From: Mycobacteriales bacterium
GTDB taxonomy: Bacteria > Actinomycetota > Actinomycetes > Mycobacteriales > QHCD01
DNA: 45,553 bases
Assembly: GCA_036497565.1 (NCBI GenBank)
Contig: DASXJE010000090.1
Coordinates: forward strand, 1 to 45,553
Direction: 5' to 3'
Shown: positions 10,259 through 18,479 of the stretch, piece after piece
Layout: the number at the start of each line of letters is the position of its first letter
Numbering within the stretch: the stretch's first letter is position 1
Program-made: the position numbers and the translations under genes
Notes under the pieces: model-generated
Seen by the model: the letters and a program-made list of their open reading frames with translations, nothing else
What the model was told of the DNA's origin: nothing
Database searches by the model: none

Positions 10259-12157
10259 GTGAGTGAGCTGGAGCGATGGAGCTACGACGTCCTGATCATC
10301 GGCGCGGGCGGATCGGGGCTGCGGGCCGCCATCGAGGCGCGTGAGCAGGGCAAGCGGACCGCGATCATCTGCAAGTCGCTGTTCGGAAAGGCCCACACGG
10401 TCATGGCCGAGGGCGGCATCGCGGCGTCGATGGGCAACTCCAACCCGCGCGACAGCTGGCAGGTGCATTTCCGCGACACGATGCGCGGCGGCAAGTTCCT
10501 CAACAACTACCGGATGGCCGAGCTGCACGCGAAGGAGGCGCCGGAGCGGGTCTGGGAGCTCGAGACCTACGGCGCGCTTTTCGACCGCACCCCGGACGGC
10601 CGGATCAGCCAGCGCAACTTCGGCGGCCACGAATACGCCCGGCTCGCCCACGTCGGCGACCGCACCGGGCTCGAGCTCATCCGCACCATGCAGCAGAAGA
10701 TCGTGTCGCTGCAACAGGAGGACGAGCGCGACCGCGGCGACGCCGAAGCGATGATCAAGGTCTTCGCCGAGTGCTCGATCACCGATCTGCTGCACGACGG
10801 CGACCGGGTGGCCGGTGCCTTCGGTTACTGGCGGGAGAGCGGCCGGTTCGTGGTCTTCGACGCGCCGGCGGTGGTGATCGCGACCGGCGGGATCGGCAAG
10901 TCCTTCAAGGTCACCAGCAACTCCTGGGAGTACACCGGCGACGGCCATGCGCTCGCCCTGCGGGCCGGCTCGACGCTGATCAACATGGAGTTCGTGCAGT
11001 TCCACCCCACGGGCATGATCTGGCCGCCGTCGGTCAAGGGCATCCTCGTGACCGAGTCGGTCCGCGGCGACGGCGGGGTGTTGCGCAACGCCGAGGGCAA
11101 GCGCTTCATGTTCGACTACGTCCCGGACGTCTTCCGGTCGCAGTACGCCGACACCGAGGACGAAGCCGACCGGTGGTACGAGGACCCGGACCACAACCGG
11201 CGGCCCCCCGAGCTGCTGCCGCGCGACGAGGTCGCCCGGGCTATCAACTCCGAGGTGAAGGAAGGGCGGGGCACCGAGCACGGCGGCGTCTTCCTCGACA
11301 TCGCCTCCCGCCGCTCCCCCGAGTTCATTCACAAGCGGCTGCCGTCGATGTTCCACCAGTTCAAGGAGCTGGCCGACGTCGACATCACCAAGGAGCCCAT
11401 GGAGATCGGCCCGACCTGCCATTACGTGATGGGTGGGGTCGAGGTCGACCCGGACACCGGGGCGGCCGCCCGGGTGCCCGGGCTCTTCGCGGCGGGCGAG
11501 GCCTCCGGCGGAATGCACGGGTCCAACCGGCTGGGCGGCAACTCGCTGTCCGACCTGCTGGTCTTCGGCCGCCGGGCCGGGCTGGGCGCCGCGGCCTACG
11601 TCGAATCACTCGGTGACGACCGGCCGAAGGTCTCCGACCCGGAGATCGCATCGGCCCAGCAGACCGCGGTGGCTCCGTTCGAGTCCGACGGCGGCGAGAA
11701 CCCGTACACGCTGCACCAGGAACTGCAGCAGACCATGAACGACCTGGTCGGCATCATCCGGCGGGAAGAGGAGATGCGCGACGCACTCGAGCGCCTCGAA
11801 AAGCTCCAGGACCGGGCCCGGCGGCTCAGCGTCGAAGGCCACCGGCAGTTCAACCCGGGCTGGCACCTCGCACTCGACCTGCGCAACATGCTCGCCGCCT
11901 CGGAATGCGTGGCACGCGCGGCGCTGGAACGTGAGGAGAGCCGCGGCGGGCACACCCGCGACGACTACGCCGACATGCGGCCGGAGTGGCGGAAGGTCAA
12001 CGTCGTCTGCTCGCTCGAGGACGACCGCCTGCGGGTCGACCAGCAGCCGGTACCCGAGATCCCCCTGGAGCTGTTGTCGTTGTTCGAGCGGTCCGAGCTG
12101 TCGAAGTACATGACCGATGAGGAGCTTTCGGCTCTGCCGGAAGGGAGCGACGCCTGA
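10259..12157 (+). CDS. sdhA: Succinate dehydrogenase flavoprotein subunit
   Basis: This 632-residue flavoprotein oxidises succinate to fumarate with covalently bound FAD. The FAD-binding Rossmann motif is IIGAGGSGLRAAIEA; the flavin-linking region is GKAHTVMAEGGIAAS. The substrate-site motif FHPTGM is present, and the C-terminal domain has EESRGGHTRDDY. GTG start with AGGAG ten bases upstream, ten bases after the anchor gene. Its stop overlaps the sdhB ATG (TGATG). Confidence 0.97.
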   Translation: MSELERWSYDVLIIGAGGSGLRAAIEAREQGKRTAIICKSLFGKAHTVMAEGGIAASMGNSNPRDSWQVHFRDTMRGGKFLNNYRMAELHAKEAPERVWELETYGALFDRTPDGRISQRNFGGHEYARLAHVGDRTGLELIRTMQQKIVSLQQEDERDRGDAEAMIKVFAECSITDLLHDGDRVAGAFGYWRESGRFVVFDAPAVVIATGGIGKSFKVTSNSWEYTGDGHALALRAGSTLINMEFVQFHPTGMIWPPSVKGILVTESVRGDGGVLRNAEGKRFMFDYVPDVFRSQYADTEDEADRWYEDPDHNRRPPELLPRDEVARAINSEVKEGRGTEHGGVFLDIASRRSPEFIHKRLPSMFHQFKELADVDITKEPMEIGPTCHYVMGGVEVDPDTGAAARVPGLFAAGEASGGMHGSNRLGGNSLSDLLVFGRRAGLGAAAYVESLGDDRPKVSDPEIASAQQTAVAPFESDGGENPYTLHQELQQTMNDLVGIIRREEEMRDALERLEKLQDRARRLSVEGHRQFNPGWHLALDLRNMLAASECVARAALEREESRGGHTRDDYADMRPEWRKVNVVCSLEDDRLRVDQQPVPEIPLELLSLFERSELSKYMTDEELSALPEGSDA

Positions 12158-13122
12158 TGGCCTCCTACAAGGCCCAGTTCCGGATCTGGCGAGGGGACGC
12201 CGAGAGCGGCGGCCTGCAGGACTTCACCGTCGAGGTCAACGACGGCGAGGTCGTCCTCGACGTCATCCACCGGCTGCAGGCGACCCAGACACCCGACCTC
12301 GCCGTCCGGTGGAACTGCAAGGCCGGCAAGTGCGGGTCGTGCAGCGCGGAGATCAACGGCCGGCCCCGGCTGATGTGCATGAGCCGGATGAACAACTTCA
12401 CGCCGGAGGAGACCGTCACGGTCACGCCGCTGCGCGCGTTCCCGGTGATCCGCGACCTGGTGACCGACGTGTCGTTCAACTACGAGAAGGCGCGTCAGAT
12501 CCCGTCGTTCCAGCCACCGCCGGAGCTCAAGCCGGGCGAATACCGGATGGCGCAGGTCGACGTCGAGCGGTCACAGGAGTTCCGCAAGTGCATCGAGTGC
12601 TTCCTGTGTCAGGACACGTGTCACGTGGTCCGCGACCACGAGGAGAACAAGGAGTCCTTCGCCGGCCCGCGCTACCTCATGCGGATCGCCGAGCTCGACA
12701 TGCACCCGCTCGACCAGATGGATCGCCGGAAGCAGGCGCAGGACGAGCACGGTCTCGGCTTCTGCAACATCACGAAGTGCTGCACCGAAGTGTGCCCCGA
12801 AGGCATCCACATCACCGACAACGCGCTCATCCCGATGAAGGAGCGGGTCGTTGACCGCAAGTACGACCCGCTGGTGTGGCTGGGGAGCAAGATCGGACGC
12901 CGCGAGGGTGCGGCCCCGATCGAGGAGCCGCCACCGGTGCGCCGCGCCCCCGCTCCGGCCGCGCAGGCCGCGCAGGCCGCGGCCGGCACGATGAACGTCT
13001 CGGAGTTCACCTCGGAGCTGCAGGGCGCGCTCTCGCCGTTCGGAGAGGGCCCGGAGTTGCCCCTACCCACGGACTCGCTGTCCTACGAGCACCCGGGGCC
13101 CGAGGACCGGCCCAACCTCTGA
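12157..13122 (+). CDS. sdhB: Succinate dehydrogenase iron-sulfur subunit with C-terminal extension
   Basis: This 321-residue subunit carries electrons from FAD to the membrane anchor. Cysteines 54, 59, 62 and 74 (in RWNCKAGKCGSC and LMC) hold [2Fe-2S]. CIECFLCQDTC (145-155) and CNITKCCTEVCPEG (203-216) hold the [4Fe-4S] and [3Fe-4S] or second [4Fe-4S] cluster. The usual fold ends near residue 250. About 70 more residues follow, rich in Pro, Ala and Glu (APAPAAQAAQAAAG), and look disordered. Translation is coupled to sdhA. Confidence 0.96.
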   Translation: MASYKAQFRIWRGDAESGGLQDFTVEVNDGEVVLDVIHRLQATQTPDLAVRWNCKAGKCGSCSAEINGRPRLMCMSRMNNFTPEETVTVTPLRAFPVIRDLVTDVSFNYEKARQIPSFQPPPELKPGEYRMAQVDVERSQEFRKCIECFLCQDTCHVVRDHEENKESFAGPRYLMRIAELDMHPLDQMDRRKQAQDEHGLGFCNITKCCTEVCPEGIHITDNALIPMKERVVDRKYDPLVWLGSKIGRREGAAPIEEPPPVRRAPAPAAQAAQAAAGTMNVSEFTSELQGALSPFGEGPELPLPTDSLSYEHPGPEDRPNL

Positions 13123-13128
13123 CCGCCG

Positions 13129-13147
13129 CCGGCGCGGATCGCGCCGG
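13129..13147. terminator. Hairpin between the convergent sdhB and NUDIX genes
   Basis: CCGGCGCG and CGCGCCGG form a perfect 8-bp stem around GAT. It fills the space between the sdhB stop (13122) and the opposing stop (13148), so it could end transcription from both sides. No U-tract. Confidence 0.5.
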
Positions 13148-13996
13148 TCAGGAACCCTCGAGCAACCGGCGCAGATCCGGGACGAGCGCTCGGTCGGCCG
13201 GCAACCAGTCGGTGCCGTCGATCTGGTCGGCCGTGAGCCAGCGCAGCGCGCGGTGCTCCCGGGCCGTCGGGCGGCCGGACAGGATCCGCGCCGACCACAC
13301 CTGCAGCCGCGTCCCGTCGGTGCCGATCGGGACGTCGCCGCCCACCCGGTGACCGGCGGTGACCTCGATGCCGAGCTCCTCGCGGCACTCCCGGCGCAGC
13401 GCGTCGAGGGACGACTCCCCCGCCTCGACCTTTCCGCCGGGCAGCTCCCAGCCGCCGGCGTCTCCGGCCGGATAGGAACGCTGGGCGGCGAGCAACCGCC
13501 CGCCGTCGAGCAGCGCCACCGCGACCACGACCCGCCCGCCGACGACGCCGAGACCGTCGCCACCGGCGAGCCGCCGGAGGCGGCGGCCACGGTCCAGCAG
13601 CAGACGCAGTGCCGGGCGGCGGAGGATGAACGCGTCGACGGCCGCGCCGAGCGCCCCGCCCCGGCTCCGCCACTCCAACTCGTCCGTGACGAGAGTGCCG
13701 GCGCCCGTACTGGCGAAGGACTGGCGATAACGGAGCACCCGCCACGGACCACGCTCGAGCTCCAGCAGGAGCTGACTCGGCGCAACGCACTCGGCCACAG
13801 CCATCGACGTACGCGGCCGGACGATCCCCCTCGAAGGCCGGAGCAGCAGGCGGTCTCCGTGCACAAGCAGACCCCGGGTCACACCCGGCGCGATCGGCCG
13901 AAGACGGTCGCCGACGAAGCCGCCGACATCGCGAGCGGCGTCGAAGACGGCCGCTCGCGGGGCGACCACGATCGTGGAGGTCCGGACCACGGGCAC
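13148..13996 (-). CDS. SRPBCC (polyketide cyclase-like) domain fused to NUDIX hydrolase
   Basis: The 282-residue protein has two parts. Residues 1 to about 145 look like an SRPBCC/START-fold domain (TSTIVVAPRAAVFDAARDVG at the start, then FASTGAGTLVTDELEWR), which usually binds a hydrophobic ligand. Residues 153-282 are a MutT-type NUDIX domain whose box (188-210) fits GX5EX7REX2EEXGX exactly; NUDIX enzymes cleave nucleoside diphosphates linked to another group. The second half resembles MutT2-like CTP or 8-oxo-dGTP pyrophosphatases. The start is uncertain: GTG at 13996 or 13990, both without a clear ribosome site. The frame is open further upstream, but that part lies opposite the dehydratase gene and reads as a shadow. 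Confidence 0.75.
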   Translation of the reverse strand: MPVVRTSTIVVAPRAAVFDAARDVGGFVGDRLRPIAPGVTRGLLVHGDRLLLRPSRGIVRPRTSMAVAECVAPSQLLLELERGPWRVLRYRQSFASTGAGTLVTDELEWRSRGGALGAAVDAFILRRPALRLLLDRGRRLRRLAGGDGLGVVGGRVVVAVALLDGGRLLAAQRSYPAGDAGGWELPGGKVEAGESSLDALRRECREELGIEVTAGHRVGGDVPIGTDGTRLQVWSARILSGRPTAREHRALRWLTADQIDGTDWLPADRALVPDLRRLLEGS

Positions 13997-14046
13997 CCGT
14001 TCACGATGACAGACCTGCCAGACGCACCGTTTCCGGCCCGAGGCCG

Positions 14047-14052
14047 TACGGT
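14047..14052 (+). promoter_or_regulatory. Candidate -10 box (TACGGT) upstream of the dehydratase-pepC operon
   Basis: TACGGT fits TANNNT and would give a leader of about 22 bases containing the GGAGG site of the gene at 14081. No clear -35 box. Confidence 0.3.
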
Positions 14053-14080
14053 GGTGCACATCGGACGGAGGCTGATCTTC

Positions 14081-14380
14081 ATGGCGCAGACGTTGGACGA
14101 CGCAGCGGTTCGGGCGGCGCTTTCCACCCTCGACGGGTGGACCGGTGACACCGCCGGGCTGCACTGGAGCGTCAAGCTCCCGGACTTCCCGACTGCGATC
14201 GCCGTCGTCGACGAGGTGGCCGGGGTCGCCGAAGGCATGGACCACCACCCCGACATCGACATCCGCTGGCGCACGCTCACCTTCAGCTGCGTCACCCACT
14301 CCGCGGGCGGAGTCACCGACAACGACGTGCGACTGGCCGGCCAGATCCGCCAGATCGCCACCGGAAAGGGAGGTCACTGA
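14081..14380 (+). CDS. Pterin-4a-carbinolamine dehydratase (PCD/DCoH)
   Basis: A 99-residue single-domain protein of the normal PCD length. The active-site segment is GVAEGMDHHPDIDIRW, with the paired histidines that dehydrate 4a-hydroxy-tetrahydropterin, followed by VTHSAGGVTDND. The enzyme recycles pterin cofactor for aromatic amino acid hydroxylases; some family members instead serve molybdopterin pathways. No hydroxylase gene lies nearby. The ATG has GGAGG about nine bases upstream, and pepC starts one base after its stop. Confidence 0.92.
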   Translation: MAQTLDDAAVRAALSTLDGWTGDTAGLHWSVKLPDFPTAIAVVDEVAGVAEGMDHHPDIDIRWRTLTFSCVTHSAGGVTDNDVRLAGQIRQIATGKGGH

Positions 14381-14381
14381 C

Positions 14382-15710
14382 GTGACGGCTCCAGGATCAC
14401 TCGGCCGGGCAGACGTCGAGCTGCTGCGGAAGGAATTCGCGGCCGATCCGGCATACCGGCGTACGCAGAACGCCGTAACCCAGGTGACCGTCGACGACAT
14501 CGCGCTGGACCGCGACGTCGTGATGGGCACCGACCACACGGTGTCGCACCTGCTCGACGACTGGAAGGTCACCAACCAGAAGCAGAGCGGTCGCTGCTGG
14601 CTCTTCGCCGGGCTCAACCTGATCCGGCCCGGCGCAATGAAGGCCTTGAACCTCAAGGACTTCGAGTTCTCCCAGAACTACACCATGTTCTGGGACAAGC
14701 TCGAGCGGGCCAACTACTTCCTCGAGGCCGTCATCGAGACCGCCGACCGCGAGGTCGACGACCGCACCGTGGCCTACATACTCGACTCGGTGGCGAGTGA
14801 CGGCGGGCAGTGGAACATGTTCGTGGCGCTCGTCGCCAAGCACGGGTTGGTGCCCAAGTCGGCGATGCCCGAGACCCAGAGTTCGTCGAGCACGGCGCGG
14901 ATGAACGCCGTCCTGCGCTCCGTACTGCGCCAGGGCGCGCGGACGCTTCGAGGGTTGTCGTCCGTCGACGAGATGCGGGCCTACAAGCGGGAGATCCTCA
15001 CCGTCGCCCACCGCACCCTGTGCATCCACCTCGGCACACCTCCGGAGCGCTTCACCTGGCAGTGGACCGACGCGGACCGCGAATTCCACCGGGACGGCGA
15101 GCTCACCCCGCAGGAGTTCGCCGCGAAGTACGTGACCCTCCCGGTATCCGACTACGTCTGCCTCGTCGACGACCCACGTCCGACCAGTCCGCGCGGCCGC
15201 ACCTTCACCGTCGACTTCCTCGGCAACGTCGTCGGCGGACCACGGGTCGTGTATCTCAACGTCGGGCCGGCGGTGCTCAAGGACGTCGCGATGCAGGCGA
15301 TCGTCTCGGGTGAGCCGGCGTGGTTCGGCTGCGACGTCGGCAAGATGATGCGCCGTGACCTCGGCATCTGGGACGCCCGGCTGTTCGACTACCCGTCGAT
15401 CTACGACACGCCGTTCGACCTCGACAAGGCCGCCCGCCTGACCTATCACGAGACCCAGATGACCCACGCGATGCTCTTCACCGGGGTCGATGTGCACGAC
15501 GGCGCCCCGCGGCGTTGGCGGGTCGAGAACAGCTGGGGCGATGAGGGCGGGGTCAAGGGCTTCTACACGATGAACGACTCGTGGTTCGACGAGTACGTCT
15601 TCGAGGTGGCGACCCGCCGGGATCGGCTGCCGGCCGACCTGCAGCAGGCGCTGAGTCAGGAGCCGATCGTGCTACCCGCGTGGGATCCGATGGGCGCACT
15701 CGCCCGATGA
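14382..15710 (+). CDS. pepC: Aminopeptidase C / bleomycin hydrolase (family C1B)
   Basis: This 442-residue papain-like cysteine aminopeptidase has the usual PepC length. The catalytic Cys is in NQKQSGRCWLFAGLN, the His in MTHAMLFTGV, and the Asn in RVENSWGDEGG. Family members form hexamers with an inward-facing active site, trim N-terminal residues from peptides and hydrolyse bleomycin. There is no signal peptide, so it is cytosolic. The GTG start follows AAAGGGAGG at the end of the dehydratase gene; the frame is open further upstream, but that part overlaps the dehydratase. Its stop overlaps the next start as ATGA. Confidence 0.95.
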   Translation: MTAPGSLGRADVELLRKEFAADPAYRRTQNAVTQVTVDDIALDRDVVMGTDHTVSHLLDDWKVTNQKQSGRCWLFAGLNLIRPGAMKALNLKDFEFSQNYTMFWDKLERANYFLEAVIETADREVDDRTVAYILDSVASDGGQWNMFVALVAKHGLVPKSAMPETQSSSSTARMNAVLRSVLRQGARTLRGLSSVDEMRAYKREILTVAHRTLCIHLGTPPERFTWQWTDADREFHRDGELTPQEFAAKYVTLPVSDYVCLVDDPRPTSPRGRTFTVDFLGNVVGGPRVVYLNVGPAVLKDVAMQAIVSGEPAWFGCDVGKMMRRDLGIWDARLFDYPSIYDTPFDLDKAARLTYHETQMTHAMLFTGVDVHDGAPRRWRVENSWGDEGGVKGFYTMNDSWFDEYVFEVATRRDRLPADLQQALSQEPIVLPAWDPMGALAR

Positions 15711-16765
15711 GCGAGCCGCTCGGCGTCGGCATTCTCGGTGCCGGACCGGTCACGCAGTCGATCCACCTGCCGGTCATCGCCGGTCTGGCCGACCGGCTGC
15801 GGGTCGTGCACGTGATGGACGTCGACGCGAGGGTGTGCGCCGAGGTGGCCCAGCGCGTCGACGCCCGGGCCAGCTCGACCGTCGACGCCGTATTGGACGA
15901 CCCGGCCGTCGACATCGTGGCGATCTGTAGCCCGCACCAGTTCCACGCCGATCAGGTCGCCGCCGCATGCACCGCCGGCAAGCGGGCGGTCCTCTGCGAG
16001 AAGCCGCTGGCGACCTCGCTCGAGGACGCCCAGCGGGTCATGCGTTCGACGACGGGCGCCGGCGTACCGCTGGTCGTCGGAGCGATGCACGCCTACGACC
16101 CGGGATGGGTCGGTGCGCGCGACTACTGGGAGGACGCCGGCGCCGACGCGACGGTCGTGCGGTCGGTGATCTACCTGCCGTCCAACGACGACATGATCGG
16201 ACTCGCCACCGATCCGGTTCCGGCCGCACCGGCGGCGCCGCCGACCGATGCCGGTCCGGCGGTCGACCCGGTGGTCGAGCTCGACGCAGACCTCGAGCGC
16301 CTGCGCGGCGGGATCATCGGGCTGGCGATTCACGCGATCCCGCTGGTCCGGCGACTGATCCCCAAGCTGAGCCGCGTGACGTCCGCGCGGGTGCTCGAAC
16401 CGTTCGGTTACCTCGTCACGGTGGCCGACAACGACGATCGGGTCGCGCAGCTGATCGGGCTGATGCCGGGCCGGTGGCGCCCGGACTGGAGCCTTGACGC
16501 CTGGGGAGCGAACGGCCGCCTGCACGCGGATTTCCCGCCGTCGTTCGTCCTCGCCGGATCGGCGACCGCCCAGGTGCGGATCGGCGACCAGAGCCGTTCG
16601 TGGCGCTACCCGGAGAACGGCTACCAGGCCGAGTGGCGACATCTCGCCGACATCGTCCGCGAGGGGCTACCGCCGCCCATCCCGGTGCAGGACGCCGTCG
16701 ACGACGTGTCCCTGGCGCTGACCATCGCCGACGGCGCCGTTGATCTGATCCGGGAGGGTCGATGA
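15707..16765 (+). CDS. Gfo/Idh/MocA family NAD(P)-dependent oxidoreductase
   Basis: This 352-residue protein has the N-terminal NAD(P)-binding motif GILGAGPVTQSIHLP, the FHADQVAAACTAGKRAVLCE stretch and the EKP motif (LCEKPLATS) whose lysine is catalytic in the family. A Pro/Ala/Asp-rich loop (AAPAAPPTDAGPAVDP) interrupts the C-terminal domain. Family members oxidise or reduce sugars, inositols and related polyols; nothing here fixes the substrate. Start ATG overlaps the pepC stop, and its stop overlaps the next start, both as ATGA, so three genes are translationally coupled. Confidence 0.85.
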   Translation: MSEPLGVGILGAGPVTQSIHLPVIAGLADRLRVVHVMDVDARVCAEVAQRVDARASSTVDAVLDDPAVDIVAICSPHQFHADQVAAACTAGKRAVLCEKPLATSLEDAQRVMRSTTGAGVPLVVGAMHAYDPGWVGARDYWEDAGADATVVRSVIYLPSNDDMIGLATDPVPAAPAAPPTDAGPAVDPVVELDADLERLRGGIIGLAIHAIPLVRRLIPKLSRVTSARVLEPFGYLVTVADNDDRVAQLIGLMPGRWRPDWSLDAWGANGRLHADFPPSFVLAGSATAQVRIGDQSRSWRYPENGYQAEWRHLADIVREGLPPPIPVQDAVDDVSLALTIADGAVDLIREGR

Positions 16766-17610
16766 CGACACCGCTGCTCACGGTCGATCTCGATCCGGCC
16801 GATCCCGACGTCTCGTCGGTGCATCACGCGACCCTCGCGAGCCTCCCCCGGCACTTCCGGGTGGCTGCCGGTGGGCCGGCCGACGTGGCGATGATCTCCG
16901 GTCGGTCCGGCGACTGGCCGGCGGCGGTGACGGCGGCGATCGACGCCGGCCGCCGGGCGATCGTGCTGACCAGGCCGGCACCGGTCGCTCTCGCCGATGT
17001 CGTCGCGGCTGCCGACCTTGCAGCGCAGGCGGACGCCATCGTCGCCGTCGAGACCTCCTACGCAGGGCATCGCACCTGGGCCGAGGTCCGTCGGCAATTC
17101 GGAGCCGATGCGGCGGATGCAAGCCTGCTCGACAGCGTCCTCAGCACACCGGCGGCGGGGGGCGGCCTGTACGCCGTGCTGCTCGACCAGCTCGCCGTCG
17201 TACGGCCGTTGCTGGATCGAGCGCTATCGCTTGAGGTGGTGCACCGATCCGACGACCACTACGTCCTGCATTCCACCGCCGGCGAACCGGTCGTCAACCT
17301 CGTCGGGCTGCTGTCGCCAGGAGTGGCTGCGAGTTTGCAGGTCGATCTGGTCTCCCCCGAGCGTCATTGGCGGGTCCGGTTCGGCCCGCCCGACGAGGCG
17401 GCTCCGATCGACGTGGAGCGCCACGATGCCGGCGGTACCACGTCGTGGCTCCCGACGTATCAGACGTCCTGCCGCCAGCTCTGGGTCGATCTGCACGCCA
17501 CTCTCACCGGCGCGCCGGCGCTGCGACACACGTTGGCGGAGCTGGCCGGCGATGCGGCGGTCGCCGACGAGCTGCTCGGGCAGGCGACGCGCGCCCTCAG
17601 GACGCGTTAG
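16762..17610 (+). CDS. Unrecognised 282-residue protein coupled to the Gfo/Idh oxidoreductase
   Basis: I do not recognise this protein. Residues about 40-110 read as alternating strands and helices (AAIDAGRRAIVLTRPAPVAL, DAIVAVETSY) that could be a Rossmann-like half domain. The C-terminal part contains WRVRFGPPDEAAPIDVERHD and SWLPTYQTSCRQLWVDLHAT. The pattern suggests a degenerate relative of the Gfo/Idh fold working with the gene before it, but that is inference from position and rough shape. No signal peptide or membrane span. The ATGA overlap with the oxidoreductase argues for a shared complex or pathway. Its last 14 bases overlap the 3' end of the opposing gene. Confidence 0.8.
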   Translation: MTTPLLTVDLDPADPDVSSVHHATLASLPRHFRVAAGGPADVAMISGRSGDWPAAVTAAIDAGRRAIVLTRPAPVALADVVAAADLAAQADAIVAVETSYAGHRTWAEVRRQFGADAADASLLDSVLSTPAAGGGLYAVLLDQLAVVRPLLDRALSLEVVHRSDDHYVLHSTAGEPVVNLVGLLSPGVAASLQVDLVSPERHWRVRFGPPDEAAPIDVERHDAGGTTSWLPTYQTSCRQLWVDLHATLTGAPALRHTLAELAGDAAVADELLGQATRALRTR

Positions 17611-18415
17611 CCGCCTCGGACTCGAACGCGTCGGCGAGCAGGAGTACGTCGTCAATGAACGCCCACGTGGCGTCGACCGTCCCGGGGTGGGCCCGCCGAT
17701 GGACTCGTAGCCACGGGTCCGGCCGGTCGTCGAGTGCCTGCTGGATCAGCGGATTCCAGCGCGCGTCGAGATGCGACAACGCCCACCGGCCGGCGTCCGG
17801 CTTGGAGGTCACCCGCCCGACGGCCAGGGTGTGCAACGTCCGGCAGTAGGACAGGACGACGTGCGGTTGCCGCCACGCGTTGTCCATGCCGTCGGGGTCG
17901 GCCCGCAGGTCGACCGCCCAGTCCCGGATCGTCGCGAGAACCTCGGTCCGGAGGACCTCCGCACTCACCGGATCGACGAGCGTCTTCGGATCCGGTCCGG
18001 CCAGCACCACCCCGTGCTCGCGCAACGTCCAGCGCGTCACGGCGTTGTTGTCGTGGTCCGAGCGCTCCAGCCGGGTGCTGCCATTGTCGAAATAGATCCA
18101 GCCCGCGTGCGTGGGGTCGACGCGGCGCACGGCCGCCTTCTCGACGTAGGACCCCTCGAGGTGTTGGGCCCACGGGATCGGCCCGGCATGGACCTGCGTG
18201 TGCCGGGCGGCGATCGCCCGGGTCTGCTCGGTGCCGATTTCATCGTGCGTCACGACCATGAAGTCGACGTCGCTGTAGACGTCGGCGTCACCGACGGCGA
18301 ACGAACCCTGCAGGTAGGCGCCGCAGAAGTTCTCCGAGACGGCTTCGCGCGCGGCAGAGACGAGCTGCCGCAGAACCTCGTTCAGCTCGGGGAATCCCGT
18401 CGGCTCGTCGGTCAT
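17597..18415 (-). CDS. AadA-like nucleotidyltransferase (aminoglycoside adenylyltransferase family)
   Basis: The 272-residue protein has the nucleotidyltransferase pattern QGSFAVGDADVYSDVDFMVV: G37-S38, then metal-binding D49 and D51. The C-terminal half (WRQPHVVLSYCRTLHTLAVG, KPDAGRWALSHL) resembles the DUF4111 domain of ANT(3'')/ANT(9) enzymes that adenylate streptomycin or spectinomycin. Chromosomal copies in actinobacteria are common and not always active in resistance. A TAGCGT box six bases before the ATG suggests a leaderless message. No mobile element flanks it. Confidence 0.8.
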   Translation of the reverse strand: MTDEPTGFPELNEVLRQLVSAAREAVSENFCGAYLQGSFAVGDADVYSDVDFMVVTHDEIGTEQTRAIAARHTQVHAGPIPWAQHLEGSYVEKAAVRRVDPTHAGWIYFDNGSTRLERSDHDNNAVTRWTLREHGVVLAGPDPKTLVDPVSAEVLRTEVLATIRDWAVDLRADPDGMDNAWRQPHVVLSYCRTLHTLAVGRVTSKPDAGRWALSHLDARWNPLIQQALDDRPDPWLRVHRRAHPGTVDATWAFIDDVLLLADAFESEAANAS

Positions 18416-18421
18416 TCCCGG

Positions 18422-18427
18422 ACGCTA
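18422..18427 (-). promoter_or_regulatory. Candidate -10 box (TAGCGT) for the nucleotidyltransferase gene
   Basis: TAGCGT ends six bases before the ATG at 18415, which lacks a ribosome binding site, as expected for a leaderless mRNA. Confidence 0.5.
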
Positions 18428-18479
18428 GCGCACGGCGATGCGACACTGGGACACGGAGCAGCCGACGGGATGAGGAAGC

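Noticed and set aside
14145-14381. In-frame upstream extension of pepC
   Set aside because: It overlaps the dehydratase in another frame. The GTG at 14382 has a good ribosome site and gives the normal family length.
13997-14656. In-frame upstream extension of the SRPBCC-NUDIX gene
   Set aside because: It runs opposite the dehydratase and pepC starts and carries no domain; the real start is near 13996.
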